Source of the DNA: Macrothele yani
Lineage: Eukaryota > Arthropoda > Arachnida > Araneae > Macrothelidae
Direction: 5' to 3'
Assembly: GCA_039090855.1 (NCBI GenBank)
Contig: CM076996.1
Coordinates: 52,108,469-52,172,468 of the forward strand
DNA: 64,000 nt
The notes beneath the pieces are model-generated. The model saw only the letters and a list, made by a program, of their open reading frames with translations. It had not been told where the DNA came from and searched no databases. This document shows, one piece after another, positions 22,702 through 33,340 of the stretch. Numbering within the stretch: the first letter of the stretch is position 1; the number at the start of each line of letters is the position of its first letter. The position numbers were made by a program, and so were the translations under genes.

Positions 22702-23269
22702 TATTGACTAGTCATAATGGCATTTTACCCAGCCATGTCTGACTCCTGCTCCAACAGAAAACCATTTTAGTAAATGGCCATTCACATTTCCACATACCCC
22801 AATGTCAGTATACATAGCTTTCACACCTTCAAGCAAACTGTACCATAATTATTCAAGACCTTGCACAGAAGCTTCCTGTTTACTCGGTTGTAAGCTTTCT
22901 CAAAATCTACAAAGGCATGAAAAACTTTTTTTACCACAGAATGACACTTTTCAATCTCCATACATAACGCAAAAATTTGGCTAGTGCAGACATAAAACTG
23001 CATTGGTATAAAACCACATTGTACATTCCACATTTTCTCTGATGTATGCCCGTGTACCTTATCAATAATGATCTTTCCAAACACTCGGTAGGCTGATACA
23101 CGATTGTTCTTTGGTGTGATTACCTTTTACCTTATACAAAGGGAAAAAAATAATAATGACATCCTTCCAATCCTGAGGGACTGATCCTAGCCCCCTACAC
23201 AAATGACAAATTCCTGTTAACCATTCAATTGCAGAATCACCACTGTATTTTAGTATCTCAGAAGCTACA
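22702..23269 (-). pseudogene. LINE A1 RT core segment (motif A)
   Basis: Minus strand reads FHAFVDFEKAYNRVNRKLL (about 22930-22860), which is RT motif A with its Asp retained. Upstream are IIIDKVHGHTSEKMWNVQCG (palm/fingers) and ASEILKYSGDSAIEWLTGIC with GSVPQDWKDVIII (23265-23160). These are classic LINE RT motifs from the fingers domain. The frame is split by the hAT-like element at 23276 and the Tigger-like element at 22699, and has small deletions. Confidence 0.75.
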
Positions 23270-23275
23270 CCATGT

Positions 23276-24817
23276 CATACCTGCCAACTACTACGGAATG
23301 TCCGTAGTTTCTACGGATTTAGTTATCTGACTACGGAACTACGGACATCGCTGTCGAAACTACGGATTCTATGAATAATTTTTCTAGTATTTCATGATAT
23401 ACGTGTGATTCGTAAGCGGATTCGCAGAATTCCGCTTTTTTTTAGATCATCAGGTAGATCGTCCTCGAAAGCGGTATTTAGAGTTTTAAAATTTTCTGAA
23501 ACGGTAGTTAAATGGAGTGAAATTTTTTTGCCATAATCGCATTTTTTCTCTCGATGTTGCCTTTGTGTCCACTTTTCTTGTTAAACATCATTTAATTGCA
23601 TAAATGTCTGTATTTCAGCTTGAAACTGCAGGCAACAATTTGTGAAAACGGAATCTTCAGGCATGACCTTCCGCAAATTCGAGGAATTCCGCCCTTTCGT
23701 TATTATTTTGGTCATTTACGAGATAGATACACAAGTGAAGAGAATATCTTGGAAGGAGGGGGGGGGGATTTCGCGTCGGAGATCGGAATTCCATCTTTAC
23801 GAAACTTTCGAAAACGGAAGGTCGACAGAATTTAGATTTTTTCTGTAATCATAATTTCTTTTTCTCGCAATGTTCTGTCCAGTAATATCACTAAATATCA
23901 TTTTACTGCATAAATATTTGTATTTCAGCTTGAAAATTTATGGAAAATTCTGTTCTGCATTAACAATGCAGAACAGTTGTTTCCACTGTTCTGCATTGTT
24001 AAATATCCCCCATCCCATAAGTTTTTGCATTTAAGCTTGATAAGGGCGGAGTAAATTCCGGAAAACGGAAGTGACAAAGTTGGAAAATTTGTAAAAATTG
24101 ATGCATAGTGATCAAAAGTGTTATCCTCAAAGTTACGCCATTTATCTAAAATAGTTGAAGCTTTGATATCGTGCACACATGGTACTCAGGCTGAAAGTTT
24201 TTTCAGCATGCTAGAAGAAATTATTGTTATCAGAAGGAATAAAAAAAATAAAAGAAAAAAAAATCAACAATATAGAAATAGCGAGAGAAAGATATCAGCA
24301 GAAAAAAAATAAGCAATGGATGCTGCGCAGCTGCAAGGCCAATAAAAAACAAACTAACAGTGGTCCGCAGTCTTGCTGTGTGTTTTGATTTTTCACCCAG
24401 TTAAAGCATCCAGCCTTTTTTTCCCCTTCTTTGGTTTATCTTGTCGTAAACTGCAATTTTAGAGGCAGTATGATCGTATGGTGAGTGAAGGTTCGAACGC
24501 TGCACATTCACTTGCTTCAATTTCCCATCTGTCAAGTGTTGTGGAATTCTTAACGCATCTGACTGATCTTTATTGGTGGAAGTTTCAAACTTAAATCTCG
24601 CAGTGTTACCTATCATGCCCTTGCCAGCAGGGGAATTAACTTTGTGTTTCACATGAGTTAAGTTTGTTTCATTAGAGTCCTTGTTTGTTGTAACGTTTTG
24701 TTGTGGTGCGTATTCCTCTTTCACAAAGAGATGAATCGTTTCATTAAAAAGTCTATGTATGCCGCGCAATAATACTAATTACTACTGACAAGGCTCTACC
24801 CAATGTTGGCAGGTATG
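23276..24817 (+). mobile_element. hAT-like element copy 2, 6-bp TSD CCATGT
   Basis: 1542 bp with termini CATACCTGCCAAC and GTTGGCAGGTATG and exact 6-bp duplications CCATGT (23270-23275, 24818-24823). The first 90 bases contain repeated CTACGGA motifs. It aligns in patches to copy 1 and to 52080-52270. A plus-strand relic at about 24100-24240 reads LSKIVEALISCTHGTQAESF then FSMLEEI, matching the hAT C-terminal dimerisation domain (the H-x(5)-ESxFS region). No intact gene. It interrupts LINE A1. Confidence 0.8.
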
Positions 24818-24823
24818 CCATGT

Positions 24824-25440
24824 ACTCTTGAAGCCTACCATTTAGAAGAGATTTTATAGCTTTATAAACCTATTCTCTTTAGATCCCTGCTGTTTGCTCT
24901 TCTCTCTCTGTGGCATCATCTGCTTCTATCCCCAAATCATCTTGGCTTTTAAGTTCTAATAACTCGTAGAAGTTTTCACCCCGTCTTACACTTTACGCAT
25001 TAGGTTCCCGTATCATTTTTTTATGTTATTCTTCACACAACTTAAAACTTTATTTCCCCTGTTCTTTCGATGTCTTGTGTACTTTCAGAATGTTTTCTTG
25101 CCTTCCCAAACAGCTGATTCATGTCTTTCTACTGTATTCTTCCTATCTTTTGCTTTACTTAGGTGAACTGTCATGCTTTTTTACAGTAATATTCAACTTC
25201 CATAACTCTTCCTTGCAGCTTCCCCAGATAATGCTTCCTTTTCCCTCTTTACCACTTTTTTACCTCACTGTTCCACCAAACATCACCTTTAATGCTACTC
25301 TCTTCAGCAACACTGACAATATAGTTCTTGATACTTGTCCTTTTCTTTTCCATATCCCTCTCACATGCCTTCAACTGATAAAGTTGCCCACAGAGCATTT
25401 CAAAGAATGCTAATGTTCTTCAGGCAGTCTTTCACACTTT
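24824..25440 (-). pseudogene. LINE A1 region between endonuclease and RT
   Basis: Joined to 23269 across the hAT insertion, the minus strand here runs towards the RT fingers (GRLQEYMV next to the insertion point). The rest is AT-rich with many stops and no single motif I can name, but its position between the endonuclease and RT pieces assigns it to LINE A1. Confidence 0.5.
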
Positions 25441-26400
25441 ATTCATTTTTTCATAGGCATCTTCCTATTACTCTTTCTCCTACCAACTTTCAGTTTCGAA
25501 CATGACACTAACAAGTAATTATCAGTTCCAGCATCTGCACTTCTCATCTCACGAGTGTCAACAACTGTTTCAGATACTGATAGTAAACAACAAAATCTAT
25601 TAAACTCTTCTGCCTCAGAGTACGGTTCCCCCATTATAAGTGTGGTTGTATTTGTGGTTCAAAAATGTATTAAATGCTCACAACCCATTCTCAATGTAGA
25701 GTTAAGTTTAGCTTTCACCGTTAGGTAATGCACTCGGCGCGATACCGAGAGTTCTGTTGGTTCGATTCCACAGCGGCGGCTGAAAAACAATTTTTCGGTT
25801 GCTGTGTGTTTCTGGAACGTGGAAAGAGCGATGTATTTATTAATTATATTACTTACCCTGAACATTGCCAGAAATCTCATTCTGAACACCTGCTCTAGCA
25901 TCCCATGCTATAACTTTCACTTTACCATCAAACTGGCTCGAAACAGCTTTTAGCTCATTGCAGAAATATCTTTCTTATCAGAAAATTTAGAATCACAAGG
26001 ATCATACACTAAAACAATTACTGTTCTGTGAAGTTTCACTTTCAAGTGCACCCACATAATTCTGTCACTTATATGATTATTGAATAAAGTTGTTCATCTT
26101 TTCACTTAAAATCACACCTGCTTGTCTTCTTACGTCATGCGACACAACAGACCACGCACTCACCATTCCTTCTGCTTCTTCTATCCTAATTGTATTTAGG
26201 TTTACTTGCATACAGCACATTGAGCTGTACATATTCTGTACTCATTTCTTCTGTCACCTCATTCATCTTTCCATTTATTCCTCTAGTATTCTATACACCA
26301 ATCTGATACTCTGCCGAGAATGTTCAATAGACATGACAATCTTTTCAGAGATTGTGCTAATAATGCACAAGATACACTATATTCATGCCATGACACAAGC
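25441..26400 (-). pseudogene. LINE A1 endonuclease segment
   Basis: This block aligns with copy A' (1310-2130) over its whole length. Corresponding endonuclease landmarks are the equivalent of WNTRGI near 26290, a decayed GNFNARAG region near 25900 (CTGCTCTAGCATCCCATGC in plus sense), and the C-terminal region to 25441. A tRNA-like SINE relic (about 25718-25850) interrupts it. Stops abound. Confidence 0.6.
25718..25850 (+). mobile_element. tRNA-derived SINE relic
   Basis: Compared with copy A', about 130 bp are extra here. They begin with a tRNA-like sequence: an A-box-like GTTAGGTAATGCACTCGGC, an anticodon stem-loop CTCGG-CGCGATA-CCGAG, and a B box GGTTCGATTCC (25759-25769). A non-tRNA tail follows, with no clear poly(A). 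The residue before the anticodon is not the universal U, there is no full acceptor stem, and it lies inside a LINE, so I call it a SINE and not a tRNA gene. Confidence 0.55.
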
Positions 26401-26427
26401 TAATTAAGATGTACATACATTATATTA

Positions 26428-27008
26428 AGCAGTTCTCTGAAATTCAGAGGTTAGCTCCTCAAAGAAAGACCCATGTACCAAGTACACATTTAACTGATAA
26501 AACTAGAATTTACTTACTGTTGGTGTATCAAATGTCTCCATTTACAATGATCTCGGCACACCGCTCGAGCTCCATTAACTTCCATCACACTCTGCACACA
26601 AGACCTTTTGTACTTCATACCCATAATCTTTTTCTCAAGCAGACATTCCTGAATCTGGTCCTCCCATGATTTCCTTGGCCTTCCTTTACCTATCTTTCCT
26701 GCCACTTGGGCTGAAAAAATTCTCTTAGTCAACACCTCATCACTCATTCTTTCAATGTGGCCAAACCACCTAAGAATATTAGTCTCCACCTTACTAACAA
26801 CATATTGCCTCACATTACACATCTGCAACACATCTTTATTCCTCACATGATCAGCTCGTGTCTTACCACAAGTCCCCGTAAATAATGCATCTCTCCAGCA
26901 CACAAACAACTCCTGTCTTTTCTGCAGGACCCAGGTTTCACTGTGGTACATCAGAGTAGGAACAATTACACTTTCATACACAGCCATTTGGGACTTCCTT
27001 GAGAACAA
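26428..27008 (-). mobile_element. LINE family A, 5'-truncated copy A2
   Basis: About 580 bp of the family's 3' end. One frame is open for 164 codons on the minus strand (27008-26514): VYESVIVPTLMYHSETWVLQ, ILRWFGHIERMSDEVL and GKIGKGRPRKSWEDQI, the region after the RT thumb. It is better preserved than A1, so A2 is younger or less decayed. RT and endonuclease are missing, typical of 5' truncation during target-primed reverse transcription. Confidence 0.8.
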
Positions 27009-27171
27009 TAGTTTATTTCTATTAGAAGATACAGTTTACATATGATCATTCAATAAAGAAGGTTGCAGCACACCTCCCCACGACGAGAGTGGTCAGAGAT
27101 TAACCAAATATGAACTGGCAATCTTAATTTTGCTAAGTATTTTTTTTTTTTTTTTTTTTTGTGGTTTTTAG

Positions 27172-27384
27172 GACTGTCAAGTGTTTAATATTCTAGTGAG
27201 TGAGTACATAGGACTTATCCAGCAAAATCTACCAGCCCTGGAAATTTTTGTTAGTTTTTCACGCAGCCTGCAGCAGGTTGGACTGAGCATTGTGTGTCTA
27301 CCACTTATCCACTATGGATGTATTTACATGCTTAGAAACTACTGCTTGCGGCTAGTTGTAACAATGGGAACTGTGCCCAGAAAT
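27172..27384 (+). CDS. Candidate exon of unknown gene
   Basis: A strong acceptor (about 20 T's then GTGGTTTTTAG) precedes 213 nt open in one phase (71 codons, phase 0 to 0), and a consensus donor GTGAGTAG follows. The product reads DCQVFNILVSEYIGLIQQNL, then PALEIFVSFSRSLQQVGLSI and a hydrophobic, Cys-containing end. I do not recognise it. It cannot splice between 14059-14222 and 27539-27612: the first needs phase-1 entry, which hits a stop here, and the second would also break. It may belong to another transcript, be an alternative exon, or be chance. Confidence 0.25.
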
Positions 27385-27538
27385 GTGAGTAGAATGTATT
27401 ACACCTGTGGTTTGTATTATCATTTTCAAGAACAATTTATGTGGGTGTTGTAATTTCCAAGTTTGTTTTCAGGCTGTGCATAAACAAAATATATATATAT
27501 ATATATTATAAGTGGACTTATATTTGTTTAATCCGTAG

Positions 27539-27612
27539 GAGTGGTTGCCATGCAAATGGAAAATTTAGAAGCAGTTCACAAAGAAAGTAAACGTCTTCCA
27601 CCCATCACAAAG
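27539..27612 (+). CDS. Host-gene exon, continuation of 14059-14222
   Basis: Acceptor AATCCGTAG (ending 27538) and donor GTTAGT (from 27613) flank 74 nt. Entered in phase 1 from the exon at 14059-14222, the joint codon is Gly and the frame reads VVAMQMENLEAVHKESKRLP then PITK, leaving in phase 0. The pattern of an amphipathic helix followed by a basic ESKRLPPI motif is what recalls SBF1/2 to me. The next exon was not found with confidence. A (AAT)n/(TA)n tract starts about 30 bp downstream. Confidence 0.65.
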
Positions 27613-27662
27613 GTTAGTGTGAATTTTAATAATAATAATAATAATAATATATATATATATAT

Positions 27663-27740
27663 ATATATATATCATCATCATCATCATTGTCAACCATTAT
27701 CAATCCACTGCTGGATGAAGGTCTCTCCAAGCCTCTTTCC
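27663..27740 (-). mobile_element. RTE-like LINE B1, 3'-terminal piece
   Basis: Contains the family B 3' end in inverted sense: (ATC)n, TTGTCAACCATTATCAATCC and the start of the coding end. It follows a (TA)n tract (27641-27662). It was cut from the rest of B1 (36629 onward) by insertion of LINE C2; AAGCCTCTT (27729-27737 and 36629-36637) is the target duplication. Confidence 0.8.
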
Positions 27741-27741
27741 T

Positions 27742-27915
27742 CCCGCACGGGGATAACTGGTTTTCCAGTTATTTGGGGAGCGGCGCCCCCACGGCCCGAG
27801 CTCACCTTGTGACGGTATACATTTCGTTAACTCTTGAACGATAACATCACCGAAGGGACAGCTGTTCATCCAGCTGATGGGGGATGGCGTCCCCACGGCC
27901 CGAGCCGATTTTCTC
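27742..27915 (+). promoter_or_regulatory. Structured 5' UTR module of LINE C2
   Basis: Repeats the C1 arrangement: hairpin ATAACTGG-TTTT-CCAGTTAT (27753-27772), GGGG, and CCCCCACGGCCCGAGC. About 105 bp later a second AGCTG-containing hairpin leads into GGGGGATGGCG and TCCCCACGGCCCGAGC. Retention in two diverged copies suggests constraint while the family was active. Confidence 0.5.
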
Positions 27916-28536
27916 TTATTGTTTTGCTTTTTTCGTCTTAGGTTCATATATTGATGTGTACCCGCCTCAGTTGTTGGCTGCTGAGGTTGTGATGAGATGC
28001 CAGCTCCGGGTTTTGTTCCTCGTTCACTTCCCTGTCTTTTCTCTTTTATGTTACATTTTCTGTTTTTCCGGAGCTGGTTAGCTTAGACCTACCTGCATGT
28101 TTGCCGTGTGCGGTGACCCGTACAGGTGGAAATGAGGATGCTGGAGGCTGAAGTATTTGGGGGTCGGGTTGTAGTGTCTCCAGGTGCCAACACTCCTCTT
28201 TGCCCTCTGCTTCACCCTAAACGGGAGGCTGGGAGCTAACCCACTCCTAGTCAGGAAGTCTGTGGCCGAGTGGCGTCCAGACTTCTAGCGGCTTGTCGTT
28301 CTGTTCGGCTGGGTGAGTTTGGGGGTAGGGGTGGGTGGGCATGCCAAAGTTGTGTTTCCCGGGCACGGGAAAGTCTGGGTGCGCGCCGAGCGTAGGTCTG
28401 CCCTACCAACTTGCTATATCCGCTAACTATCCCTAGAGCCGTGTCCTGCGCCCTCTTGGGCTTGCGGACCTCCGGCTCTCCCTCGTTGGGCTCGGTAGTG
28501 GGTGGGTAGGTCGGCAGACAAATTTTTTTCTTCTTC

Positions 28537-29746
28537 ATGGCAAACCACAGTGTTTCCCATGCTACAAATTTAAAGCGCCCTGTGGAGGAAGGTACACCTT
28601 CCTCAACAAAGAAACTTGTCTCTACTAATTGCAATGCTCTGTTTCTGTTACTCAAATCTGGTGACTCTTCAAAGTCACTCAGTAGCAAGAGTCCTTTCTG
28701 GATCAATAAGGCTCTGCAGGCAGTTGCTGGCTCTCCAAAGAGTGTCAAGAAGCTCCCTTCAGGGGATCTTCTCGTGGAAACCTCTAATCCACGCCACAGT
28801 GCCACCTTGCTGGAAACGACCGTTTTGCTTGGCGTTCCTGTTCAGGTTTCTCCACATGGTTACCTCAATTCCTCTCGCGGTGTAGTCAACTCCCGCGACC
28901 TGCTTGAATGCAGCGATGAGGAATTGCTGGAGGAACTTGGTAAACAGCATGTGATTGGGGTTCGACGGATTCTTTTTAGGCGGGATGGGAAATCTATTCC
29001 CTCCCGTAACATCATCCTCACCTTTGACTCCCCAACCCTGCCTACTTCCATCAAGGCAGGTTATTTACGGCTTGATGTTCGGCCGTATATCCCGAACCCC
29101 TTGCAATGTTTCCGGTGCCAGCATTACGGTCACTCCCAGCAGTCTTGCCGTAATGTTGCAAAGTGTGGTCGCTGTGGTTCCACGGAACACTCCTTTGGCG
29201 GACTGCTCTGCAGAGTCTGATCATTGTGTCAACTGTGAAGGGTCTCATCCTGCTTCTTCTAAGCAGTGTCCAAAGTGGATAGAGGAACAGGCAATCCAAC
29301 ACCTGAAGACAACTGAGCATCTCTCATATCCCGAGGCTAGATGGCGGATCGCCCCTTTACAACCAGGCCGGCGGTCCTATGCTTCAGTTGTGGTGCAGAA
29401 GGCTTCAGTGGCAGTCCAGACTGAGGTGACCATCCCAGCGCGCTGTCCTTATGATTTTGAGGACATCATTGCTGCTGGATTGGAGGCGCTGAAGTCTCGC
29501 CGCATTGCATCCAAAGCGACATCAACATCGTCGCCTAAACCTTCCTCTATGCCGAAAACATCTTCTACCAGCACAGGGACCCAGGGCACTGCAAAGAAGA
29601 AGCCGGAGAAGTTGAAACCAGGCTCATCCTCCCCGAAACAGAGCAGGCAAAAACCACCTCTCAACACAGGGGGTAAACACAGCCCTGTGTTACCTCCAGA
29701 CACTGCTGATGGATTGGAGGTGACTGACAACATGGAGACTTTCTAG
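28537..29746 (+). pseudogene. LINE C2 ORF1, gag-like zinc-knuckle protein
   Basis: Begins MANHSVSHATNLKRPVEEG and parallels C1 ORF1: SPFWINKALQAVAGSPKSVK, PHGYLNSSRGVV, then knuckles CFRCQHYGHSQQSC and CGRCGSTEH (about 29105-29190). A frameshift near 29200 shifts to the frame with CVNCEGSHPASSKQC (third knuckle) and the Ser/Thr/Lys-rich tail, ending METF at TAG 29744-29746. The intact protein would be about 400 residues. It would coat element RNA. The ORF2 ATG lies 36 bases downstream. Confidence 0.85.
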
Positions 29747-29781
29747 TCGTCTGTCTTCATTCTTTCATTTCATTTTGCATT

Positions 29782-32700
29782 ATGGCCACGCTCATTCAGT
29801 GGAATTGCCAAGGTCTGCGTTCACGCATTGATGATTTGAAAGGTTTACTGTCTTCGCACACACCTGTGTGCGTGTGTCTCTAGGAGACAAAGCTTCGCAC
29901 GACGGACACTCCTTCGCTGCGGAGACATTCTTTTCGCAAAGATCACCAGGACGGCGTTATAACCTGCGGAGGAGTGGCCGTCGTTGTTCCTCATGGTGTT
30001 CCTGTCACTGCGGTTGCTCTTCGGACGACTTTGCAGGCAGTGAGACTATCTGTGAACGCTCTGTTCACGGTGTGTTCCATCTACATACCACCAGATGAAG
30101 CTGTAAGCCTTTCGGATCTGGAAGATTTAGTTGACCAGCTGCCGCCTCCTTTCTTCATCTTAGGAGATTTCAATGCACACAATCCGTTGTGGGGTTCTAC
30201 CGCTCGAGACTCCAGGGGTCATGTTGTTGAATCTCTTCTCTCCAACACGTCCCTCTGTCTTCACAACATGGGAGCTCCTACTTATTTTCATGAACCCACC
30301 CGCTCGTACTCAGCCATTGATCCTGCCTGGTCCTGGAGCGTGTCTGGTGATCCCCTTGGCAGCGATCACTTTCCCATCTTTCTCCGTCTAGCGAGTGGCG
30401 GGTACCGTTACCCTACTCGCCCTGCTAGATGGAATATTGATCGAGTCAAGTGGGACACTTTCACGGCTTCGGCAATTCTTACTCCAGCTATGGTGACCTC
30501 AGGAACAGTCAATGACGCTGTTGCGGCGGTAACGGATTGTATTGTGCAAGCGGCAGAACTTACCATCCCCAGGACGTCGACTAATCTTCCACGTTGCCCG
30601 AGACCTTGGTGGAATTCCACTTGCATGGCAGCTCGTCAGGCCCAACATCGGGCTTGGGGTAGGTTTTGTCGGTACCCCACCAACGCGAACCTACTTGCTT
30701 TCAAGAAGGCCAAGTCCTACGCGCGATTGGTTCGTAGGCGTAGTCAACGGGAGTCCTGGATACAATATGTATCCGGGATTAACTCCACTACCAGCCCTAA
30801 GATCGTTTGGGACAGGATCCGTAAGATTCGGGGACAGTACCCATCTGGGGAAATCTCCATTCTTGAGAGTGATGGAGGAACGGTTGCTGACGCTCCGGGT
30901 ATTGCTGACTGTCTGGGCGCCGCTTTTTCTTCAGTGTCCAATGGCAGCAATTACCCTGCTTCGTTCCGGCAGTTACAGCCGCGGCTTGAACGGTCCAGGA
31001 TTTCTTTTGGACCGTTTTCTTCCGCGGATTATAACAGCCCGCTGACTGCCGTGGAGCTGAAGACCGCTCTGAATCGGTCCGGCCGGACATCTGTCGGACC
31101 AGATAACATCCATTACGAAATGCTGAAGCACCTTTCTCCATCCTCTCTTGAATGTCTGCTAATCCTGTTTAACAGGATTTGGCAAGAGAATGCCTTTCCC
31201 GAGTCTTGGCGCACAGCCATTGTCGTTCCTGTTCCCAAACCTGTAAAGATCCCACCAACCCGTTGAACTACCGGCCAATTGCTATGACGAGCTGCCTTTG
31301 CAAAGTACTCGAGCGCATCATTAATCTTCGTCTCATTTTTTATTTGGAGTTTCATCACATTTTTTCGCCTCATCAGAGTGGATTTCGCAAATATCGATCC
31401 ACCACCGATCATCATCTTCGCCTTGAGACATCTGTCAGGGAGGCGTTTGTCCGGCGTCAGCACATGGTCTCCATGTTCTTCGATATGGAGAAAGCTTACG
31501 ACCGCACCTGGAGATACGGCATTCTCCGTGATCTGCACGAGTGCGGATTGCGGGGAAACTTACCATCTTTCATCGCCGGATTTCTCCAAGACTGGAGTTT
31601 CCGTGTGCGCGTCGGTTCGACCCTCTCTGCGATGTACCCACAAGAACAGGGTGTTCCTCAGGGCTCCGTTCTTTCCGTTACATTGTTCATCCTTCGTGTC
31701 AACCATATTTTCCAACTGCTTCCTCCGACGGTTCGTGGAACCATGTACGTGGATGATCTGCAGATCTCTTGCGCCTCTGTTAACATGCGCACCATCGAGA
31801 GACAGCTCCAGTCTGCCATTACCAAGATCTCTCACTGGGCTTCCCAAAATGGATTTGGCTTCTCGACGCAGAAGACCGTTTGCGTGCATTTTTGCCGCAA
31901 ACGGGGTCTTCACCCATACCCCAGCCTCCGTCTGGGGTGCTCTACCATCCCTGTGGTGTCAGAAGTCAAGTTCCTTGGGCTAACTTTTGACCGAGCGCTC
32001 ACCTTCCGGCCTCACATCCAGTCTTTGAAGGTGAAGTGCACGAAGTCATTGGGTATCCTGAAGGTCCTCTCTTGAACATCTTGGGTATCCTGAAGGTCCT
32101 CTCTTGAACATCTTACCATTCTCTGATTCGGTCAAAGTTAGACTTCGGTTGCATAACGTACGGTTCGGCACGTCCTTCCGTGTTACGGCCTCTGGATCCT
32201 GTCCATCACCAGGCTCTGCGGCTATGCACTGGTGCTTTCCGTACCTCTCCCGTGCATAGCCTGTATGTCGAGGCCCATGAACCGCCGTTATGCATCAGTC
32301 ATAAGCAGCTGTCTCTTCAGTTTTATACAAAACTTCAGTTTTATACAAAACTGAAATCTCTTCCTGATCATCCACTGCATGGTTCCATCTTCCAACCGGA
32401 CTGTGTCCGCTTGTTTTCCAACCGCCCCTCCTGTGTTCCGACGTTCGGGATTCGGATGTCTGACATAGTGCGCGATGCTGGTCTAAACTTGTCTGGGATT
32501 GGTATTACCATCTTTTTTAACCAACCTCCTTGGCAGCCCGTTCATGCAACGGCTGACCTTTCTCTTTGTGTGTGGCCAAAGTCGTCCACTCCTGCTCTGG
32601 TGTACCAGCAGCTCTTTGCCGAATTACAGTCTGTCTACCCGGATTTCGTGCCTGTGTTCATCGATGGCTCGAAGTCCGGGGATGTCGTTGGATCCGCTTT

Positions 32701-33340
32701 TGTGTGTGGCGATGCCTCACATGCTGAGAGGCTTCCGCCCGGAATCCACTGTTTTTTCGGCAGAGATGCGTGCGGTACACCTCGCTTTGTGCCACATACA
32801 GTCTCGTTCACATCGTCGCGCTATGGTTTGCTCTGATTCCCAGTCCGTCATCCAGGTTTTATCTTCTCCGGAGGACACGGACTCACCTGTCACCCGTGAT
32901 GTCCGTCGTCTTCTTGGAATTTTGGAGGGTGATAGCTTCCTGGTCCAATTCTGTTGGGATCCGGGGTAACGAGCTGGCAGATCTCTCCGCCAGGTCTGTT
33001 TCCTCCATGTCGCCAGCTCGGCTGCCGCTGTCTTTCCGCGATTTTAGACCTTTGATCCGGACATTTCTCCTGAACGAGTGGCAGTCCCTGTGGTCTCAGC
33101 AGGGCAGCAATAAGCTGCATTCTATCAAACCACAGATCGGACTTTGGAAGTCTAGTTTGCGGAAGAACCGTCGTGAGGAAGTTGTTCTTGCACGTCTCCG
33201 CATTGGGCACTGTCGTTTTACTCACCGCTTTTTGCTGTGTGGCGAGGGTGTCCCGGTGTGTGAGGCGTGCAACTGTCGTCTCACTGTCCTTCATGCAGGG
33301 TGCGCACGCGTGCTTGAAAACCTGGAAAATCATGATTACG
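29782..33340 (+). pseudogene. LINE C2 ORF2: endonuclease, RT, RNase H (broken)
   Basis: ATG 29782 starts MATLIQWNCQGL. The Gln codon of LQETK is TAG (29881-29883). The endonuclease continues with GDFNAHNPLWGS and GSDHFPIF. A frameshift near 31250 divides the RT; after it come NYRPIAMTSCLCK, FFDMEKAYDRTW, QGVPQGSVLS and YVDDLQIS (about 31748). Two short tandem duplications (about 32050-32110 and 32325-32360) shift the frame. RNase H pieces (FIDGSK near 32660) are frame-broken. The C-terminal zinc-finger-like part, CGEGVPVCEACNCRL, runs into the hAT-like insertion at 33296 and the end of the frame resumes at 36296. Confidence 0.85.

Larger units (their letters stand above)
14505..26400 (-). mobile_element. 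LINE family A, near full-length copy A1, split by nested insertions
   Basis: Minus-strand pieces of one AP-endonuclease LINE lie in the expected order: endonuclease (26330-25440), N-terminal and central RT (25430-24824, 23269-22702), YADD region (21889-21287), C terminus (15221-14731), and 3' end near 14505. Removing the nested SINEs, LINE C1, Tigger-like and hAT-like elements leaves about 3.1-3.2 kb, normal for RTE-type LINEs. The 3' end matches that of copy A2 (AGTTCTCTG and GGTTAGCTCCTCAAAGAAAG at 26428-26470). The copy is riddled with stops. RTE-like placement is by motif and length. Confidence 0.75.
14223..27538 (+). other. 13.3-kb phase-1 intron filled with transposons
   Basis: The intron runs from donor GTAAAG (14223) to acceptor AATCCGTAG (ending 27538). 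Only the first about 280 bp and a few short gaps near the 3' end are free of recognised mobile DNA. All large inserts (LINE A1 with its nested elements, LINE A2) lie inside. The candidate exon at 27172-27384 would fall in it but does not fit the phase. Confidence 0.65.
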
